A stretch of DNA of 64,000 nucleotides from an uncultured Acidobacteriia bacterium (GTDB lineage Bacteria > Acidobacteriota > Terriglobia > Bryobacterales > Bryobacteraceae). Below are positions 62,196 through 64,000 of this stretch, piece by piece; the first letter of the stretch is position 1, and every line of letters begins with the position of its first letter. The translations under genes and the position numbers were made by a program. The stretch lies in contig CAIRSA010000226.1 in assembly GCA_903881085.1 (NCBI GenBank), positions 29,143 through 93,142 on the forward strand, read 5' to 3'. The notes below the pieces were generated by a model, which was not told the origin of the DNA, did not search any database, and worked only from the letters and a program-made list of their open reading frames with translations.

Positions 62196-64000
62196 TCAGA
62201 ATCGCAGCTTCACACCCAGGACCATGTGACGGGCCTGGCCGGTGGTCGATGAGATCGTGCCGAAGTTGGCGTTCGTGTTCGCTCCGTTTGAGTAATTCAA
62301 AGAGAGCGATGTGTTGGGGTTTCCGGGGTTCCAGTGGTTGAGGACGTTAAATGCCTCGGCACGGAACTCCAGAACACGGGATTCTTTTCCCAACCTCATC
62401 TCTTTGAACAGGCTGAAGTCGAAGTTTTCGAACCCAGGCCCGTAGAACATGGTTGGCGGGGTGTTTCCGATGCCGAGCGATGTGGCCGGTGGCAGCGCGA
62501 AGTTCGCGCTGTTGAGAGGATAGTAGCGTCCCTGCGGCGCATTAGCTGGTATCGCACTTCCGGGGGAGAGAAAAAGGCCGTTTCCGCTCATCTGGCAACG
62601 GAACGGGATACCTCCCGTTGGCGTGCCGGTCCAATATCCAATTGGAGCGCTGACAGCGGAACAAGCCACAGTTAAGGGATTCCCGGACATCAACTTTGTG
62701 ATGCCGTTGAAACGCCAGCCGTCGAGCACTGTCTTGGTGAAGCTATTTTTCCAGATGCGGCTGCCATCGGGAACCTTATACGAGTAACTGATATTGACCA
62801 CTTGCGGACGGGAACCGCCAACCTCGGCGTAACTCAGATAGTCGGGTGTCCAGGGACCTCTCGAGTAGAGCATGGTCTTAGACCATGTCCAGTTAGCGCC
62901 GAACTGCAAGCGCTTGCCCATGCGGCGATTCAACTGAGTCTGCAAGGAGTTGTAATTAGCTTCGCCGCAACTGCAGGTATCATTGATCGCACCGAAGCCA
63001 ACTTTGGGGCGCATCAGGTTGGCGGTGTAGAATGCTTTTCCTCCGCTGGTGGGGTCAAGGTAGGCGGGGTTAGCGCCGCCGGTGGGTGTCCAATCGGTAT
63101 AGGGGGCAACGCCATTGCGATCCACCTGAACGAATTTGTTGTGCACCACGTTGCCAACGTAGGCGACGTCAAGAATCAGGCCTTGGCCGAGGCTGCGTTG
63201 AATGCCAAAGCTCCAGTTGTAGGTCGAAGGATTCTTGTAGTTTGTTCCGGAAAACACCGTCGCTGGCCCCAGGAAGCCCTGCGCATTGAGCAATTGCGTG
63301 AACGTGGTGTTGTAATAGACCGGCGCCTGGAAGGCGGGAGGCGTCGGGATTGGTCCAACGCCCGCACTGGTGGCGGCGTTGGTGTCTACACCGAAGGCGC
63401 GATCGAAGAAGATGCCGAAACCGCCGCGCAGCGCCATTTTGCCGTTACCAAGCACGTCCCAGGCGAAGCCAACACGCGGTCCGATTCCCAGACCCGGATT
63501 GTTGAAGGCCTGCTCCTTGTATTGCACCATGCCGGAATAGGGGCTGCCATTGGCGGCGTAACTCGCGGGATCGAAGAATCCCGCCCGCGCAAGCTGGTAG
63601 GTGGCGCCATTCTTCTGATTGATGGCTACGCTGGTCCCATTGACGACCGCCGGGTAGAGCAGCGAGCCAGACTTACTGGAACTGTACGTCGAACCATCGA
63701 AGAACCCGAGTGTTGCGCCGAGCGATCTGATTGCCTGAGGTAACTGGAAACGGACGCCGGCGTCAACGGTTACACGCCGGTTCACTTTCCAGGAATCCTG
63801 AGCGTACCATTCAAACTGATTGTAGCGGGCGTGGTTAAGGAACCTGGTGTTGTCCTCGCCATAAGCCTGTACACTGCCTAGCAGGAGATTGGAGTAGCCG
63901 TAGCCTGTGTCGTTGGCGTTGGCGCTATCGGCGCCGAAATAGTAACTGCCCGAGACGCCGTACAAGCTGTAGACCGTCACATTCCGCGCTGCATGTTCAA
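62196..64000 (-). CDS. TonB-dependent receptor, Oar-like (partial, N-terminus outside window)
   Basis: C-terminal 600 or so residues of a receptor: barrel strands such as YAQDSWKVNRRVTVDAGVRF, FAWDVLGNGKMALRGGFGIF, NWSFGIQRSLGQGLILDVAY and a final VLGVKLRF. The frame is open to the window edge with no better start; an in-frame GTG at 63980 is inside the gene. Sixteen bases upstream of the secreted oxidoreductase gene, so it starts (outside the window) an operon with the oxidoreductase and DUF1080 genes. Confidence 0.9.
   Translation of the reverse strand, partial: EHAARNVTVYSLYGVSGSYYFGADSANANDTGYGYSNLLLGSVQAYGEDNTRFLNHARYNQFEWYAQDSWKVNRRVTVDAGVRFQLPQAIRSLGATLGFFDGSTYSSSKSGSLLYPAVVNGTSVAINQKNGATYQLARAGFFDPASYAANGSPYSGMVQYKEQAFNNPGLGIGPRVGFAWDVLGNGKMALRGGFGIFFDRAFGVDTNAATSAGVGPIPTPPAFQAPVYYNTTFTQLLNAQGFLGPATVFSGTNYKNPSTYNWSFGIQRSLGQGLILDVAYVGNVVHNKFVQVDRNGVAPYTDWTPTGGANPAYLDPTSGGKAFYTANLMRPKVGFGAINDTCSCGEANYNSLQTQLNRRMGKRLQFGANWTWSKTMLYSRGPWTPDYLSYAEVGGSRPQVVNISYSYKVPDGSRIWKNSFTKTVLDGWRFNGITKLMSGNPLTVACSAVSAPIGYWTGTPTGGIPFRCQMSGNGLFLSPGSAIPANAPQGRYYPLNSANFALPPATSLGIGNTPPTMFYGPGFENFDFSLFKEMRLGKESRVLEFRAEAFNVLNHWNPGNPNTSLSLNYSNGANTNANFGTISSTTGQARHMVLGVKLRF

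Overview
The window looks like a chromosomal segment of an Acidobacteriota bacterium, most likely of the Bryobacterales / Solibacter type. This is judged from gene content only. There are seven Oar-like TonB-dependent receptors with an N-terminal carboxypeptidase-like domain and no SusD partner. There are many secreted carbohydrate-active enzymes with Sec or Tat signals, plus DUF1501/DUF1549/DUF1553 and DUF1552/DUF1592 cytochrome-type gene sets and DUF1080 / Gfo-Idh-MocA pairs. I saw no tRNA, rRNA, CRISPR array or intact mobile element.

Layout. (1) 1-8481, minus strand: an FCD-type GntR regulator, two paralogous receptors around a secreted phospholipase-C-like/NPCBM protein, and a 2-keto-4-pentenoate-hydratase-like enzyme. 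(2) 8566-15256, plus strand: a tightly coupled operon of two parallel beta-helix proteins (one GH110-like) and a receptor. (3) 15266-24200, minus strand: a four-gene operon of receptor, beta-lactamase-like serine hydrolase, DUF6351-like alpha/beta hydrolase and a glycoside hydrolase with a GH20/GH67-type N-terminus. (4) 24427-34719: a receptor, two sialate O-acetylesterase-family proteins, a sialidase-fold protein, and a fusion of a formylglycine-generating-enzyme fold to a sialidase fold. (5) 34739-40644: a second DUF6351-like protein and a receptor. (6) 40721-54126: a DUF1592 + DUF1552 pair, relic DNA (a receptor tail; an IclR-type regulator joined to an aldolase tail), a second Tat-exported sialidase-fold protein, and a four-gene unit of DUF1501, PPC-domain protein, DUF1549/DUF1553 cytochrome and cytochrome/WD40 protein. 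(7) 54137-64000: two DUF1080 proteins, a 1284-residue lyase-like protein bracketed by integrase relics, a secreted Gfo/Idh/MocA oxidoreductase and a final receptor cut by the window edge.

How it fits together. Most units pair a receptor that takes up large ligands with periplasmic or secreted enzymes that trim glycans or esters, so the region reads as a row of polysaccharide-utilisation-like loci without SusD. Regulation appears to run through GntR/FCD and (relic) IclR-type proteins. Two promoters (24368-24397 and 30494-30523) share the same -35 / TATAC-N5-GTATA / -10 arrangement. Several other genes (starts at 7605, 8566, 30397, 44445) have a -10 box only 6-7 bases before the ATG and look leaderless.

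The best candidates for undescribed biology are the receptor-hydrolase-DUF6351-GH operon, the DUF1501/PPC/DUF1549/WD40 unit, the FGE-sialidase fusion without the catalytic cysteines, and the secreted oxidoreductase/DUF1080 glycan pathway. All functions are inferred by reading sequence; no database search was run.
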